A stretch of 64,000 bases of DNA from a bacterium (GTDB lineage Bacteria > SAR324 > XYD2-FULL-50-16), in assembly GCA_024275165.1 (NCBI GenBank), contig JAJRZQ010000015.1:35324-99323 (forward strand), read 5' to 3'. Below are positions 8,349 to 18,050 of this stretch, piece after piece. Each line of letters starts with the position of its first letter. Position 1 is the first letter of the stretch. A model generated the notes under the pieces. That model did no database searches. It was given only the letters and a program-made list of their open reading frames with translations, and had not been told where the DNA came from. Made by a program: the position numbers and the translations under genes.

Positions 8349-10133
8349 TTAGTGGGGCCTGAGCATAAGCCGTAACTCCCGTAATTGCTCGATTGCAACC
8401 TCAGAAGGCGCTTCGGTTAATAAACAGGTCGCCTGCTGAGTTTTGGGAAAGGCAATCACATCTCGAATGCTGTCGGCATCGGTTAAAAACATGATCAAGC
8501 GATCCAACCCAAGAGCCAGACCCCCATGCGGCGGGGCTCCCCCCTCCAGAGCGTTGAGCAGGAAACCAAATTTCTCTTGCGCCTCTTCTTCACTTAAATT
8601 CAGCAGGGCAAAAATCTTTTCTTGTATTTCTTTGGTGTGGATACGAATACTCCCTCCGCCAAGTTCAACCCCGTTGAGTACAATATCATAGGCTCTGGAT
8701 TTGATTTTACTCGGCTCCGCGGCCCCGTGGGTTTCTAAATCCTTTAAAACGGGCATGGTAAAGGGGTGGTGGCTGGGACTGTAATTCTTTTCATCCTCGT
8801 CCATCTCAAAAAGAGGAAAATCGGTAATCCATACAAAGCGGTATGCTTGTTCCCTTAGCAGACCTAAGCGGTTTGCCAGTTCCCCTCTGAGGTTGCCTAA
8901 AGAGTCATGGACGATTTTTCGTTTGTCGGCCCCAAAGATCAAAAGATCGCCTACCTGCGCGCCGGTCGCCTCTGCCATGGATTGAATCTCTTCAGGGGTA
9001 AAAAACTTGGCAATGGGGGATTGCCACCCCTCCGCATTGAGCTTTGCCCAGGCCATCCCCTTTGCCTTGTAGATTTTCACAAACTCGGTCAACTCGTCTA
9101 GGTCTTTGCGGCTAAAACGGGCTCCGCCGGGAACCCGAATGGCCTTGACCAAACCACCCCGCCGCGCTGCCTCGGCAAAAACCTTAAAGCCGGAGTGGCG
9201 TACGATTTCGGTCAAATCAACCAATTCCAGGCCAAAGCGCAAATCCGGCGCGTCAGAGCCAAATCGGTTCATGGCCTCGTCATAGGGCATCCGTTGGATC
9301 GGCAAAACCACCTCGACCCCTAAAATCTGCCGGAAAATTTCGGCCAGCATCCCCTCCACCAAAGCCATGACCGCTTCCTCATCCACAAAGCTCATCTCCA
9401 AGTCCACTTGCGTGAACTCCGGTTGGCGGTTGCCCCTTAAATCCTCGTCACGGAAACATTTAACAATTTGGAAATAGCGATCATAACCAGAAACCATCAA
9501 AATTTGCTTAAACAACTGAGGCGACTGCGGCAGGGCGTAAAAATGACCGGGGTTGACTCGGCTGGGAACCAGATAATCCCTCGCCCCTTCCGGGGTTGAT
9601 TTTGTCAAAACCGGAGTTTCGACCTCAATAAAACCGTGATCCACCATGTAATTGCGGATAACATGAGCCGCCTGGGAGCGAATTTTTAAAATCCGTTGCA
9701 TCAAGGGGCGGCGTAGGTCTAAATGGCGGTGCTGCAAGCGCACCTTTTCGGTAATCTCTTCGTCGCTGAATTGAAAGGGAAGGGGCTTGGCGATATTGAG
9801 GATTTTTAAGGCCGAAACCTGAACCTCAATCTCTCCGGTTTGCATCTTTGGGTTGATGGTCGCCGCAGAACGGCGAGCCACCTTCCCCTTCACGGCGATG
9901 ACCCATTCGCTGCGCAGAGCGTCAGCGCGCTGAAAGGAGGCCTCATCCATTTGGGGAGAAAAAACCACCTGGGTGACCCCCTGATGATCGCGCAGATCCA
10001 CGAAAATAACCCCCCCGTGGTCACGGCGTGATTGGACCCAGCCGACTAAAAGGCAATCAACGCCTTCATCGCCGGAGGTGATTTCGTGATTATAGTGAGT
10101 TCGTTTCCAATGATCGAGTTGGTCTAGGCGCAT
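8349..10133 (-). CDS. aspS: Aspartyl-tRNA synthetase, bacterial type
   Basis: Class II synthetase charging tRNA-Asp, and possibly tRNA-Asn in the non-discriminating form, which cannot be decided here. With the start at MRLDQLDHW the protein has 594 residues, the bacterial length including the GAD insertion. Visible elements are the OB-fold anticodon domain ([20 protein letters not shown]), class II motif 2 ([18 protein letters not shown]) and motif 3 ([11 protein letters not shown]). The earlier in-frame start adds 16 residues that do not look conserved. It is co-directional with the patatin-like gene, 4 nt apart. Confidence 0.95.
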   Translation of the reverse strand: MRLDQLDHWKRTHYNHEITSGDEGVDCLLVGWVQSRRDHGGVIFVDLRDHQGVTQVVFSPQMDEASFQRADALRSEWVIAVKGKVARRSAATINPKMQTGEIEVQVSALKILNIAKPLPFQFSDEEITEKVRLQHRHLDLRRPLMQRILKIRSQAAHVIRNYMVDHGFIEVETPVLTKSTPEGARDYLVPSRVNPGHFYALPQSPQLFKQILMVSGYDRYFQIVKCFRDEDLRGNRQPEFTQVDLEMSFVDEEAVMALVEGMLAEIFRQILGVEVVLPIQRMPYDEAMNRFGSDAPDLRFGLELVDLTEIVRHSGFKVFAEAARRGGLVKAIRVPGGARFSRKDLDELTEFVKIYKAKGMAWAKLNAEGWQSPIAKFFTPEEIQSMAEATGAQVGDLLIFGADKRKIVHDSLGNLRGELANRLGLLREQAYRFVWITDFPLFEMDEDEKNYSPSHHPFTMPVLKDLETHGAAEPSKIKSRAYDIVLNGVELGGGSIRIHTKEIQEKIFALLNLSEEEAQEKFGFLLNALEGGAPPHGGLALGLDRLIMFLTDADSIRDVIAFPKTQQATCLLTEAPSEVAIEQLRELRLMLRPH

Positions 10134-10341
10134 TTCGCAATTCCGTTGCAGGTTGGCGTCAAGTAATCCTAGAGCAGACAACAGCTATGGATTTTCCGTC
10201 AAGCCCCAAGGATTAGAAAGCTGCTTCTACAAGCTGGCATTGCCGCCAACCAAAAACAAGTTGCCCGGCATCTAAGCTTAACTTGACTTACGGTGAAGTA
10301 AAAAAAAGCAAAGCTTAGGCGATAACAACCTCTTTCCAGAC
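10134..10341. other. Intergenic region between aspS and the LOG-family gene
   Basis: About 208 nt with no credible gene. It contains an inverted repeat, CTAAGCTT (10272-10279) with AAGCTTAG (10311-10318), enclosing a smaller ACTT/AAGT pair (10286-10299). On the minus strand an eight-T run follows the first arm. It may form part of the LOG-gene 3' end or the aspS leader. I could not find a convincing promoter for aspS. Confidence 0.35.
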
Positions 10342-10893
10342 CTAGAGCCCTTCTAAGATGGAAAAAACCTCTTCAACGCTGGAAGCGGTATGAAAAAGTT
10401 TCTTATACTTTTCTTGGATAAAGCCTTGTTCCATCATGTGCTTGATCTGCAGCAATAGGGGGTCGAAAAAGCCTTGGGGATTAAATAAAATAATTGGCTT
10501 ACTATGTTGCTTTAACTGCAAGAGGGCCACAAACTCAAAGAGTTCGTCCAAAGTCCCGAACCCACCGGGAAAAACACAAAAGGCATCGGAGCGCTCTTCC
10601 ATGACCCGCTTGCGTTCATACATGGCTTCAACCACCACCAGTTCATGCAGGTCGGGGTGGACCAGTTCCGCGTCATCCAAAAATTTAGGAATCACGCCTA
10701 CGACCTTGCAACCGTGCGAGATACAAGACTTTGCCACCACTCCCATCAAACCCAAATCTCCCCCGCCATAAACCAAGCTCCAGCCCCGCTTGCCCATGCC
10801 TTGCCCTAAAAGCTGGGCAGCCTGGGCAAAGACCGGGTTCTTGCCGAACTGAGAACCGCAAAAAACGCAGACCGCTTTTGACCCCCTATTCAT
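10342..10893 (-). CDS. LOG-family (TIGR00730) protein, putative nucleotide phosphoribohydrolase
   Basis: A 183-residue Rossmann-fold protein with the family motif [12 protein letters not shown] (about residues 107-118), preceded by [15 protein letters not shown], and an N-terminal VFCGS with a [13 protein letters not shown] phosphate loop. Family members (YgdH/LOG type) hydrolyse purine or cytokinin ribotides to base and ribose phosphate. The physiological role in most bacteria is unclear. The ATG lies inside the rpoD end in the arrangement ATGAATAG (8-nt overlap), so it is probably co-translated with rpoD. Confidence 0.88.
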   Translation of the reverse strand: MNRGSKAVCVFCGSQFGKNPVFAQAAQLLGQGMGKRGWSLVYGGGDLGLMGVVAKSCISHGCKVVGVIPKFLDDAELVHPDLHELVVVEAMYERKRVMEERSDAFCVFPGGFGTLDELFEFVALLQLKQHSKPIILFNPQGFFDPLLLQIKHMMEQGFIQEKYKKLFHTASSVEEVFSILEGL

Positions 10894-12697
10894 AGAAACT
10901 TTTCAACATACGGCTGCGCGTTGGATGCCGCAGCTTGCGCAAGGCCTTGGCTTCAATCTGGCGAATCCGTTCCCGGGTGACATCAAAATCCTGTCCCACC
11001 TCTTCTAGGGTGTGGTCTTTCTTTTCATCAATCCCAAAGCGCATTTTCAATACCTTTTCCTCACGAGGGGTCAAGGTCGAAAGCACATTGCGGGTTACAT
11101 CGGCCAAATAGGTATTGACCACGGATTCAGAAGGAAGCACCGCGGAAAGATCGGGGATGAAATCTCCTAAATGCGAATCGTCCTCATCGCCAATGGGGGT
11201 TTCCAAACTAATCGGCTCCTTGGCGATCTTTAAGACCTTCCGCACCTTATCCACGGGCAGATCCATTTTTTCGGCGATTTCTTCAGGACTCGGTTCCCGA
11301 CCCAATTCCTGTACCAAATGGCGGCTGGTGCGAATCAATTTATTAATTGTTTCAATCATGTGCACGGGGATGCGAATTGTTCTCGCCTGATCGGCAATGG
11401 CGCGGGTAATGGCTTGGCGAATCCACCAAGTGGCATAGGTGGAAAACTTATAACCCCTGCGGTACTCAAATTTATCCACCGCCTTCATCAAGCCGATGTT
11501 CCCCTCTTGAATGAGGTCTAAGAACTGCAATCCTCGGTTGGTATACTTTTTCGCAATAGAAATGACCAATCGCAAATTGGCTTCGACCAATTGACTTTTT
11601 GCCCGGCTGACCTTGCGCTCTGCGATTTTTAATTTTTTGATTTCCGCGCGAAAGCGATCCAGCCCCACATCGGTTTGAGCGATCATTTTATCAATGCGCC
11701 TTCCCCCGGCCTGCACCTTTTCTAAAATCCTGCGCGCCACGCGAAAGCTATGCCCCGTCAACTGCTTGATCTGCTGATCCGTAGCTTGATTCGCCTCATC
11801 GGTTTCATTGAGCTTCCACTGACTCACCAAATCATCAACCTTGGCTACGGGAGCGCGCAAATCCCGCTGGTAGCGAGAGAGTTGGGTAAAGGTCAAGTCG
11901 ATTTTGTCGTTGTGGTGCAGCATCACCCGAAACATGGTATCGATCTGCTTGGTGTTGAAATTGACAGAGCGCAAAACCTGCAACATCTCATAGCTCGCTT
12001 CTTCAATCTCTTTATTGATCTCGATAAGTTTTTTTTCATCCTTGGTCGTTTCCAGCTTTTTCAACTGCTTTAGGCGCTCATCAAAGATTTTCTTCGCCGC
12101 GCGCAGTTTGGTCAAGACCTGCTCCGCTGCTTGAGACTCCTCTTCAATCACCTGATCGTCTTCATCAATGCCGCTCACAATATCTCGGGCGCGAGCCTTC
12201 CCGTTTTTGAGTTTCTTGGCCAAGTCAAACAGGTAAATGACAATCAATTCGCTGCGCAAAAGGATATCCAGCATCTCATGCTGCCCCTTTTCAATCTTTT
12301 TGGCGATTTTGACTTCCCCCTCCCGAGTCAAAAGCTTAATCGAGCCCATTTCACGCAAGTACATGCGCACCGGGTCATCGCTATTTTGGTCTACGCTGGC
12401 CTGAGCGTCGGAATCGGTTTCTTCTTCCGACGATTCCCCATCATCTTCTTTCACCCCAAAAGCGTCGTTATCGAGAGGGGGCTTTTTGTGGGAATCCACA
12501 ACCTCGATATTGCTGTTTTCCAAAAACTCGTAAATGCTGGTCAGCACCCGACTTTCTGGTTTAACAGGGAACATGTCGATGATCTCGTCTTCAGTCAAAA
12601 ACCCCTTTTCCTTTCCCTTCGAGGTCAGGTTTTTGGTGATTTTTTGCAGTTCTTTTTCCGTTAAGCCTTTGGCTTTACTTTCTTTCTTCTCTGCCAT
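10886..12697 (-). CDS. rpoD: Primary sigma factor RpoD (sigma70)
   Basis: Housekeeping sigma factor, 603 residues. Region 1.1 is at the N terminus. An acidic linker leads to [21 protein letters not shown] (region 1.2; listed in pieces in the family). A non-conserved region follows, then regions 2.1-2.4 ([33 protein letters not shown]), region 3, and region 4.2 ([18 protein letters not shown]) at the C terminus. The start lies 23 nt inside the 3' end of dnaG, with AAGG about 8 nt ahead. The dnaG-rpoD pairing is the classical macromolecular synthesis arrangement, here without a preceding rpsU. Confidence 0.97.
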   Translation of the reverse strand: MAEKKESKAKGLTEKELQKITKNLTSKGKEKGFLTEDEIIDMFPVKPESRVLTSIYEFLENSNIEVVDSHKKPPLDNDAFGVKEDDGESSEEETDSDAQASVDQNSDDPVRMYLREMGSIKLLTREGEVKIAKKIEKGQHEMLDILLRSELIVIYLFDLAKKLKNGKARARDIVSGIDEDDQVIEEESQAAEQVLTKLRAAKKIFDERLKQLKKLETTKDEKKLIEINKEIEEASYEMLQVLRSVNFNTKQIDTMFRVMLHHNDKIDLTFTQLSRYQRDLRAPVAKVDDLVSQWKLNETDEANQATDQQIKQLTGHSFRVARRILEKVQAGGRRIDKMIAQTDVGLDRFRAEIKKLKIAERKVSRAKSQLVEANLRLVISIAKKYTNRGLQFLDLIQEGNIGLMKAVDKFEYRRGYKFSTYATWWIRQAITRAIADQARTIRIPVHMIETINKLIRTSRHLVQELGREPSPEEIAEKMDLPVDKVRKVLKIAKEPISLETPIGDEDDSHLGDFIPDLSAVLPSESVVNTYLADVTRNVLSTLTPREEKVLKMRFGIDEKKDHTLEEVGQDFDVTRERIRQIEAKALRKLRHPTRSRMLKSFYE

Positions 12698-14495
12698 GAA
12701 GGACCTTCATTGATGGTTGGGGGGTTCTTGGATCCAAAGACCTTAAAAGTTTTTGCACCTCGTTTTTTCTCAAACTCGCTTTATCATAGGCGGCCTGGTC
12801 GGCCCGCTTTTCCGCGTTGCGAATCTCGTCTACCAGCCTGGTATATAGCTTTTTCTTCAAAGAGCGAAGGTATTGCCGTACCTTGCCCGGGGTATAGGTG
12901 TCGGCGGCATAGCCCTTAAAACCCTGCAATAGAGCCATTACCCAATCTTTTTGCTCGATGAACAAATCGGCGAATTCCGTTGCTCGGACCTCTCTCAAGT
13001 CCTCTTGCGGCAGACTGGCCAATCGCCGGTATAATATCCTCAGGTTCGGGTGCGCGAAATCTTCAAAAGTCAAATAAGGGGCCACGACCTCCAAGCCCTC
13101 TGGGTAACTCAACAAGTAAGCAAGCAGGTTTGCCTCTTCGGCGTGGCTGCGAAAAATTCCCGCAAAAGCGGTGGCTCCCTGACTGGGAAGGGCAATCAAA
13201 GGCCTTTGCGCCGGCTTTGGCAGGCTCTGCAAGGCGCGCTCTCCCAAATGAAACACCTCACCCAGCTTAGCCCGCATCAAATCACGCTTTACCGGACTAG
13301 GCAACTTTTGCACCAAAGCAATTAAACCGTCAATCGCCTGTTTTTGCGCTTCCAGCCCTAAGCCACTGCTCTGGCGCTGCGTTACATCGAGCAGAAAATC
13401 AAAATCTTGCGGCGCCTCTCGCAAGAGTCGCTCAAAGTCCGTGGCGCCATAGCTTTTAAAGAAGTCATCTGGGTCTAATCCGTCTGGAAGAATCAACACC
13501 TTTGAATCCAACCCTTGAGCCATCAAAAGAGCCGCTGACTTCTCCGCGGCCTTTTGCCCCGCCTTGTCCCCATCAAACAGCAAAACCAACTCCGGAACCC
13601 CCAACCTCTTCAAGGCTCGAATATGATCTTCGTTCAAGGCGGTTCCGCAACTGGCAATCGCTTCGTTCCAACCCTTTTCGTGGAGGCGCAAGACATCGAG
13701 ATAGCCCTCGACCAAGATTGCCCGTCTCGCCTTGCGAATCGCCCTATGCGCCTCAAAGACCCCGTAAAAGGTCGAGCTTTTTTTATACAGCTCCGTCTCT
13801 GGAGGGTTGAGATATTTCGGGGTGCCCTCTCCAATCACTCGCCCCGCGAAGCCAAGCAGCCGCCCTTGCAAATCGCGAATGGGAAAAATCAAGCGATCCC
13901 GCAAGCGGTCATAGTATCCGCCCTTTTCCCCCTGCTTGATCAGGCCGCAGGCCTCTAAAATCTCGGTGGCCACCCCCCGCTGAGTCAAGCGATCATAAAT
14001 CTGGGTCCAGCCTGGGCCTACAAAACCCAATTGAAAGGCCTCTATGGAGGCATCCGAAAGCCGCCTCCGCTGGAGGTAGCCGCGAATCACGCTGTTGACC
14101 CCCGCCTGAACCAGATTTTGCCGAAAAAAGCTCTGAGCTTCTTCCAAACAGCGGCTCAATTCGTTTAAAATCGGCTTTTCTTCTGCTGGGGCTTCCAGCC
14201 CTAACGCAATACCTGTTTTACCGGCTAAGTCTTTTACCGCCTCGAGGAAGCTTAAATGCTCCATCTCCATCACAAAGCGAATCGGGTCGCCATGGGCCCC
14301 GCAACCAAAACAATGATAATTCTGCCGCCCCGGGGAGACATTAAAACTCGGTGTCCGCTCCGAGTGAAAGGGGCAAAGCCCTAAAAAATTCTTCCCGCTC
14401 GGTTTTAAGGTAACATAACCGCTCACCAACTGCACAATATCGGTAGCCTGCACAATACGCTCTAAGGTTTCTTTAGAAACCCTTGCCCCCTTCAT
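12675..14495 (-). CDS. dnaG: DNA primase
   Basis: Synthesises RNA primers at the replication fork. The 606-residue protein has an N-terminal CHC2 zinc ribbon (Cys41, His44, Cys62, Cys65 in CPFH and HCFGCG), the RNA polymerase domain, a TOPRIM core ([11 protein letters not shown], and [15 protein letters not shown] with DPDDF), and a helical C-terminal helicase-binding domain. Start at [13 protein letters not shown]. It lies 30 nt after mqnD and overlaps rpoD by 23 nt. Confidence 0.96.
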   Translation of the reverse strand: MKGARVSKETLERIVQATDIVQLVSGYVTLKPSGKNFLGLCPFHSERTPSFNVSPGRQNYHCFGCGAHGDPIRFVMEMEHLSFLEAVKDLAGKTGIALGLEAPAEEKPILNELSRCLEEAQSFFRQNLVQAGVNSVIRGYLQRRRLSDASIEAFQLGFVGPGWTQIYDRLTQRGVATEILEACGLIKQGEKGGYYDRLRDRLIFPIRDLQGRLLGFAGRVIGEGTPKYLNPPETELYKKSSTFYGVFEAHRAIRKARRAILVEGYLDVLRLHEKGWNEAIASCGTALNEDHIRALKRLGVPELVLLFDGDKAGQKAAEKSAALLMAQGLDSKVLILPDGLDPDDFFKSYGATDFERLLREAPQDFDFLLDVTQRQSSGLGLEAQKQAIDGLIALVQKLPSPVKRDLMRAKLGEVFHLGERALQSLPKPAQRPLIALPSQGATAFAGIFRSHAEEANLLAYLLSYPEGLEVVAPYLTFEDFAHPNLRILYRRLASLPQEDLREVRATEFADLFIEQKDWVMALLQGFKGYAADTYTPGKVRQYLRSLKKKLYTRLVDEIRNAEKRADQAAYDKASLRKNEVQKLLRSLDPRTPQPSMKVLHGREERK

Positions 14496-14525
14496 GCTCT
14501 GCCCTTTTTCGTTATCTTAGGCAAC

Positions 14526-15353
14526 TCAGCCGAGCATAAAAGCCGATATGTCTTGCTCCAACCCCGGTAAAACGCCCTGGGCACGCCCTTGACGATAGAG
14601 TTCAACCAGAGCCTCTTGACCTTGTTTACCGAAGTGAAGGGAGAATTCATTCACATAAAGCCCAATATGGTTTTGTTGTACCGATGTGTCGATCTCTTGC
14701 GCGTATTCTTGGATAAAATCGAGAGGCGCCTCAGGGTGTTGGGTTGCGTACTGAATTGATTTTTGAATCCACAAAGCCAAAGTTTGAGCTTCATCTCGCA
14801 GGTCTTTTGCCAGCAAAATCCCCCCTAAGGGCAAGGGTAAATTGGTTTTTTCTTCCCACCACTCCCCTAAATCAAGCACTTTTTTCAAACCCAATTGCTC
14901 ATAGGTAAAACGAGATTCGTGGATAATGACCCCCCCGTTCACCTCTCCCTTCAGCAGAGCGGGCATAACCTGATCAAAGGGCATCTGCACCAATTCAAAA
15001 TCACCGCTCAGGGCAAGCTGAAAAAGCAAGCTTGCCGTTGTCCACTTGCCGGGTAGGGCCACCTTTCCCGATTGGATGGGGGTCCCCTCCCTAGAAATCA
15101 ACAAGGGGCCGCAACCACGGCCCATGGCCCCGCCACTGGGCAGCAAGAAATATTCATCCAAAAGATGAAACCAAGCGTGAATCGAGGTCTTGGTGAGATC
15201 CAAGGCTCGTTTCGTCGCCCTTTGGTTTAATTCTTCAACATCTTCAATCACCAGATCGAAGCGGTAAGGCACGGGGATTTTTTGGTGAACCAGGGCGTCG
15301 AAGATAAAGGTATCGTTCGGACAGGGAGAAAACCCCAGGCTCAAGTTTCGCAT
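14526..15353 (-). CDS. mqnD: 1,4-dihydroxy-6-naphthoate synthase (futalosine pathway)
   Basis: Converts cyclic dehypoxanthinyl futalosine to 1,4-dihydroxy-6-naphthoate in the alternative menaquinone pathway. The 275-residue protein begins with LGFSPCPNDTFIFDAL, the hallmark of MqnD rather than MqnA. It has the periplasmic-binding-protein-like fold, including LPSGGAMGRGCGPLL and HESRFTYEQLGL. No signal peptide. It sits alone inside a ribosomal/replication cluster; mqnA, mqnB and mqnC must be elsewhere. Its presence implies menaquinone-based respiration. Confidence 0.88.
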   Translation of the reverse strand: MRNLSLGFSPCPNDTFIFDALVHQKIPVPYRFDLVIEDVEELNQRATKRALDLTKTSIHAWFHLLDEYFLLPSGGAMGRGCGPLLISREGTPIQSGKVALPGKWTTASLLFQLALSGDFELVQMPFDQVMPALLKGEVNGGVIIHESRFTYEQLGLKKVLDLGEWWEEKTNLPLPLGGILLAKDLRDEAQTLALWIQKSIQYATQHPEAPLDFIQEYAQEIDTSVQQNHIGLYVNEFSLHFGKQGQEALVELYRQGRAQGVLPGLEQDISAFMLG

Positions 15354-15379
15354 GCCGCCGCGCCTAATGGTAAAACCCT

Positions 15380-15655
15380 TTAAACCGCGACGGCCTGGGC
15401 TTTATTGAGCATCAAGGTCACCCGAGATTTTTTGCGGCTGGCGGTATTTTTAGTCAGCACCCCTTTGGCGCAGGCCATGTCAATAGATTTTTGCAGTGCC
15501 GGCAAGCTGGTTTGGGCTTCTTCTTGTTTGCCCTCTTGCACCAAAAGGCTGAACTTTTTTAGTTCCGTGCGTAAAGCGGACTTGATGCTGCGGTTTCTGG
15601 CGCGACGCTTTTCATTTTGGCGGGCGCGCTTTAAAGCGGATTTATGATTTGCCAC
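15380..15655 (-). CDS. rpsT: 30S ribosomal protein S20
   Basis: Small-subunit assembly protein binding 16S rRNA, 91 residues and highly basic. The start is a GTG at 15655 giving the standard N terminus (V/M)ANHKSALKRARQNEKRR. It is supported by AAGGAG about 7 nt upstream. A longer ATG frame reaches into yraN but adds residues foreign to the family. The LTKNTASRKKSRV segment near the C terminus is conserved. Confidence 0.95.
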   Translation of the reverse strand: MANHKSALKRARQNEKRRARNRSIKSALRTELKKFSLLVQEGKQEEAQTSLPALQKSIDMACAKGVLTKNTASRKKSRVTLMLNKAQAVAV

Positions 15656-15672
15656 TGATGACTCCTTCGTCG

Positions 15673-16041
15673 TTAAAAGGCGTTTTCGATATGCTCGATC
15701 TCCCAATGGCCTTCTCGTAAAAAAGAAAGCCCAAAAAAGTCGAAACGGGGTTGCAGGTTTTCAATCGAGTTTTCCTGCAAATACAACTCGGCCAGTTTTC
15801 TGACCTGAGCGAGTTTTTTGCGGGTCATTTGCAATTTAGGGCTCAAGGGGTTGGAATGCCCTGATTTAACCCTACGGCTTTTGACCTCCACAAAAACGAT
15901 AAATTCACCCTGACGGGCAATCAGGTCAATCTCTCCCCCACCGATTCGATGGTTTTTTTCTAGAATTTGGTAGCCTTTGGCTTGAAGAATCTCTTCAGCC
16001 TTTGCCTCACCTTGTTTCCCTAAGAGTTGACCGGATTCCAC
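15673..16041 (-). CDS. YraN/UPF0102 family endonuclease-like protein
   Basis: A 122-residue protein with the Holliday-junction-resolvase-like PD-(D/E)xK core: KGYQILEKNHRIGGGEIDLI, then EFIVFVEVKSRR. The Asp-Glu-x-Lys residues are in place. The biochemical role of the family is not settled. It lies 1 nt after rplS and 17 nt before rpsT, a common position for this family next to rplS or rnhB. Confidence 0.9.
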   Translation of the reverse strand: MESGQLLGKQGEAKAEEILQAKGYQILEKNHRIGGGEIDLIARQGEFIVFVEVKSRRVKSGHSNPLSPKLQMTRKKLAQVRKLAELYLQENSIENLQPRFDFFGLSFLREGHWEIEHIENAF

Positions 16042-16042
16042 A

Positions 16043-16402
16043 TCACTTTGCGCCGTAATGCTTTTCTTTCAGGCGCGCTGATTTACCAAAGCGGTCACGC
16101 AAGAAATAAAGCTTAGCCCGGCGGATACGGCCTCTTTTAACGACCGAAATACTGTCAATCCGGGGGCTGTGCAGGGGAAAAACCCTCTCAATACCATAAC
16201 CCTGGTTGACCCTTCTCACCGTAAAGGTCGCCTTTAGATTTTGGGGGCCGCCATGCTTGGCGATCACAACCCCTTCATAGGGCTGAACCCGTTCTTTTTC
16301 ACCCTCAACGATCTTAAAATTGACCCGGATGGTGGTTCCGATTTCAATTGCGGGCATTTCCCGCAATTGTCGTTTATCTAAGGCTTCAATGATCTTGCTC
16401 AT
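16043..16402 (-). CDS. rplS: 50S ribosomal protein L19
   Basis: Large-subunit protein at the 30S-50S interface. The 119-residue length is normal. The conserved GTTIRVNFKIVEGEKERVQP, FTVRRVNQGYGIERVFPLHS and VKRGRIRRAKLYFLRD blocks are present. It belongs to the rpsP-rimM-trmD-rplS order common in bacteria, 23 nt after trmD, with an SD-like GAGGAGCG ahead of the ATG. Confidence 0.97.
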   Translation of the reverse strand: MSKIIEALDKRQLREMPAIEIGTTIRVNFKIVEGEKERVQPYEGVVIAKHGGPQNLKATFTVRRVNQGYGIERVFPLHSPRIDSISVVKRGRIRRAKLYFLRDRFGKSARLKEKHYGAK

Positions 16403-16425
16403 GGAAATCGCTCCTCGCTTTAAAG

Positions 16426-17136
16426 CTAGCCTTTGGCTTGATTTTCTTTAATATAGGCCTGAAACAGATCAGGCCTTCGCTCTTTGGTTCTCTTTATTGC
16501 CTCGTTCAAGCGCCATTTTTCGATTTCTCCATGGTGGCCACTCAACAACACCGGGGGAACCGACCTCCCCTCAAAATCCTGGGGTTTGGTATATTGGGGA
16601 TATTCCAACAAAGAGCGCTGAAAGCTCTCTTCCTTTAAAGAATCCTCATTCCCAATCACCGCCTGCCCCAATCGGCCAACAGCCTCAATCAAGGCCATGG
16701 CTGGAACTTCACCACCTAGAAGAACAAAATCCCCTAGGCTGATCTCTTCATCGACAAAGTGCCGTATCCGTTCGTCAAACCCCTCATAGCGACCTGTAAT
16801 CAAGCCCAAGGGCCGACTCAATCGGCTCAGCTCCTGGGCTTTTGCCTGGGTAAAGGGTTTGCCTTGGGGGCTCAATAAAACCCGATGCAACCTCCGACCC
16901 AACCGGCTTTCCGTAGCTCGCAAGGCTTCAATGATGGGCTCGGGCCGCAGTACCATGCCCGCGCCGCCCCCAAAGGGGGTATCGTCCACCTTTCGATGCG
17001 GCCCTAAGCCGTAATTCCTAAAATCAATCAGCTCAATTTTAAGCTTATTTTGTTCCACCGCCCTCCCCAGCAGGCCCTCTTTTAAAAAAGAGGTCAAGGC
17101 CTGGGGGAAAAGGGTAAAAACATAAAATTCAATCAC
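16426..17136 (-). CDS. trmD: tRNA (guanine-N1-)-methyltransferase
   Basis: SAM-dependent SPOUT enzyme making m1G37 in tRNAs, which prevents frameshifting. The 236-residue protein contains DDTPFGGGAGMVL, a GRYEGFDERIRH segment and LGDFVLLGGEVPAMALIEA, the trefoil-knot SAM pocket. The start lies 1 nt after the rimM stop, so translation is probably coupled. Confidence 0.97.
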   Translation of the reverse strand: MIEFYVFTLFPQALTSFLKEGLLGRAVEQNKLKIELIDFRNYGLGPHRKVDDTPFGGGAGMVLRPEPIIEALRATESRLGRRLHRVLLSPQGKPFTQAKAQELSRLSRPLGLITGRYEGFDERIRHFVDEEISLGDFVLLGGEVPAMALIEAVGRLGQAVIGNEDSLKEESFQRSLLEYPQYTKPQDFEGRSVPPVLLSGHHGEIEKWRLNEAIKRTKERRPDLFQAYIKENQAKG

Positions 17137-17137
17137 G

Positions 17138-17662
17138 CTAGTCGTTCAACTCCAAAAGGCCTTCCGGCGGCTCAATGACCACTCGCTTGTTCGCGCAATC
17201 CACCTCAAGGAGAATGCTCTTGGTAGCGGGGAACAAAAACTCTTTCTTTCCCTCTCCTTGGACCTGAAAAACCACCTGAGGGCCGTTTTCAAAGTAATCC
17301 ACGATCTCGCCCAGTCGTTCCCCCTGCTGATTCCAGCAACTCGCCCCTAAGAGATCATGGATGAAAAACTCATCTTCCGCCAAAGGCAGCAGCCATTCAT
17401 CGGGGACATAAACCCCTTTGCCTTTATAGGCCTCCCCTTGGGCGCGGTCCGCCACCCCAGCTAAAGTCAAAAGCCAATGCTCTTTTTGCGGGCGTACCGT
17501 CAAAACCTCAAAAGCTTGCAAGCCCGCTTTGGTCGGCAGCATCACCTCTTGTAAAGAGGCGATCATTTCCCCGTCTTCGCTTAAAGGTCTCATCTTCAAC
17601 TCCCCCTTTAAGCCGTGCAGGTTAAAGAACAAGCCGATTTGCGTAAAGCCCGGAAAATCCAC
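17138..17662 (-). CDS. rimM: Ribosome maturation factor RimM
   Basis: Assists maturation of the 30S head and binds S19. The 174-residue protein has an N-terminal beta barrel (LFNLHGLKGELKMRPLSED) and a C-terminal PRC barrel (FIHDLLGASCWNQQGERLGE, DYFENGPQVVFQVQ). Some family residues such as the usual G-x-HG-x-KG-E are clear. It is packed between rpsP (2-nt gap) and trmD (1-nt gap). Confidence 0.93.
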   Translation of the reverse strand: MDFPGFTQIGLFFNLHGLKGELKMRPLSEDGEMIASLQEVMLPTKAGLQAFEVLTVRPQKEHWLLTLAGVADRAQGEAYKGKGVYVPDEWLLPLAEDEFFIHDLLGASCWNQQGERLGEIVDYFENGPQVVFQVQGEGKKEFLFPATKSILLEVDCANKRVVIEPPEGLLELND

Positions 17663-17664
17663 CT

Positions 17665-18006
17665 TTAGGCTTCGCCCGCTCCCTTAGTCGCTTCTTCAGC
17701 CGGAGCTGCTTCCGCTTTTTCTTCCTTTGCCGGCTCGGCCTTTTTCTTTTCAGGGTAAATAGGCGCGGTCAGGCTAAAGCCTTCTTTGATCAAGAGGCGC
17801 AACACGGTTTCTGTGGGTTGCGCCCCCGTATCCAGCCATTTTTGCGTTGCTTCTTTATCCAGCATGATGGCTTTGCTGTGCGGGTCATAGGTTCCTAGTT
17901 TTTCTAAAAAACGACCGTCACGGGCGCGGCGGGAATCAGCGGCAACAATGCGGTACAAGACTTTGCTTTTAGAGCCAGCTTTGGCAAGACGAATTTTTAC
18001 AGACAC
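17665..18006 (-). CDS. rpsP: 30S ribosomal protein S16 with acidic/alanine tail
   Basis: Ribosomal protein of 113 residues. The S16 core (VKIRLAKAGSKSKVLYRIV, DSRRARDGRFLEKLGTYDP) covers about 80 residues. A C-terminal Lys/Glu/Ala-rich tail (KAEPAKEEKAEAAPAEEA) then extends it beyond the minimal length. Such tails occur in several lineages. It follows ffh by 44 nt. Confidence 0.96.
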   Translation of the reverse strand: MSVKIRLAKAGSKSKVLYRIVAADSRRARDGRFLEKLGTYDPHSKAIMLDKEATQKWLDTGAQPTETVLRLLIKEGFSLTAPIYPEKKKAEPAKEEKAEAAPAEEATKGAGEA

Positions 18007-18050
18007 GGTTCTCCTAGTCTCTGTGGTTTGAAAATCAGGTTAGGTACAAC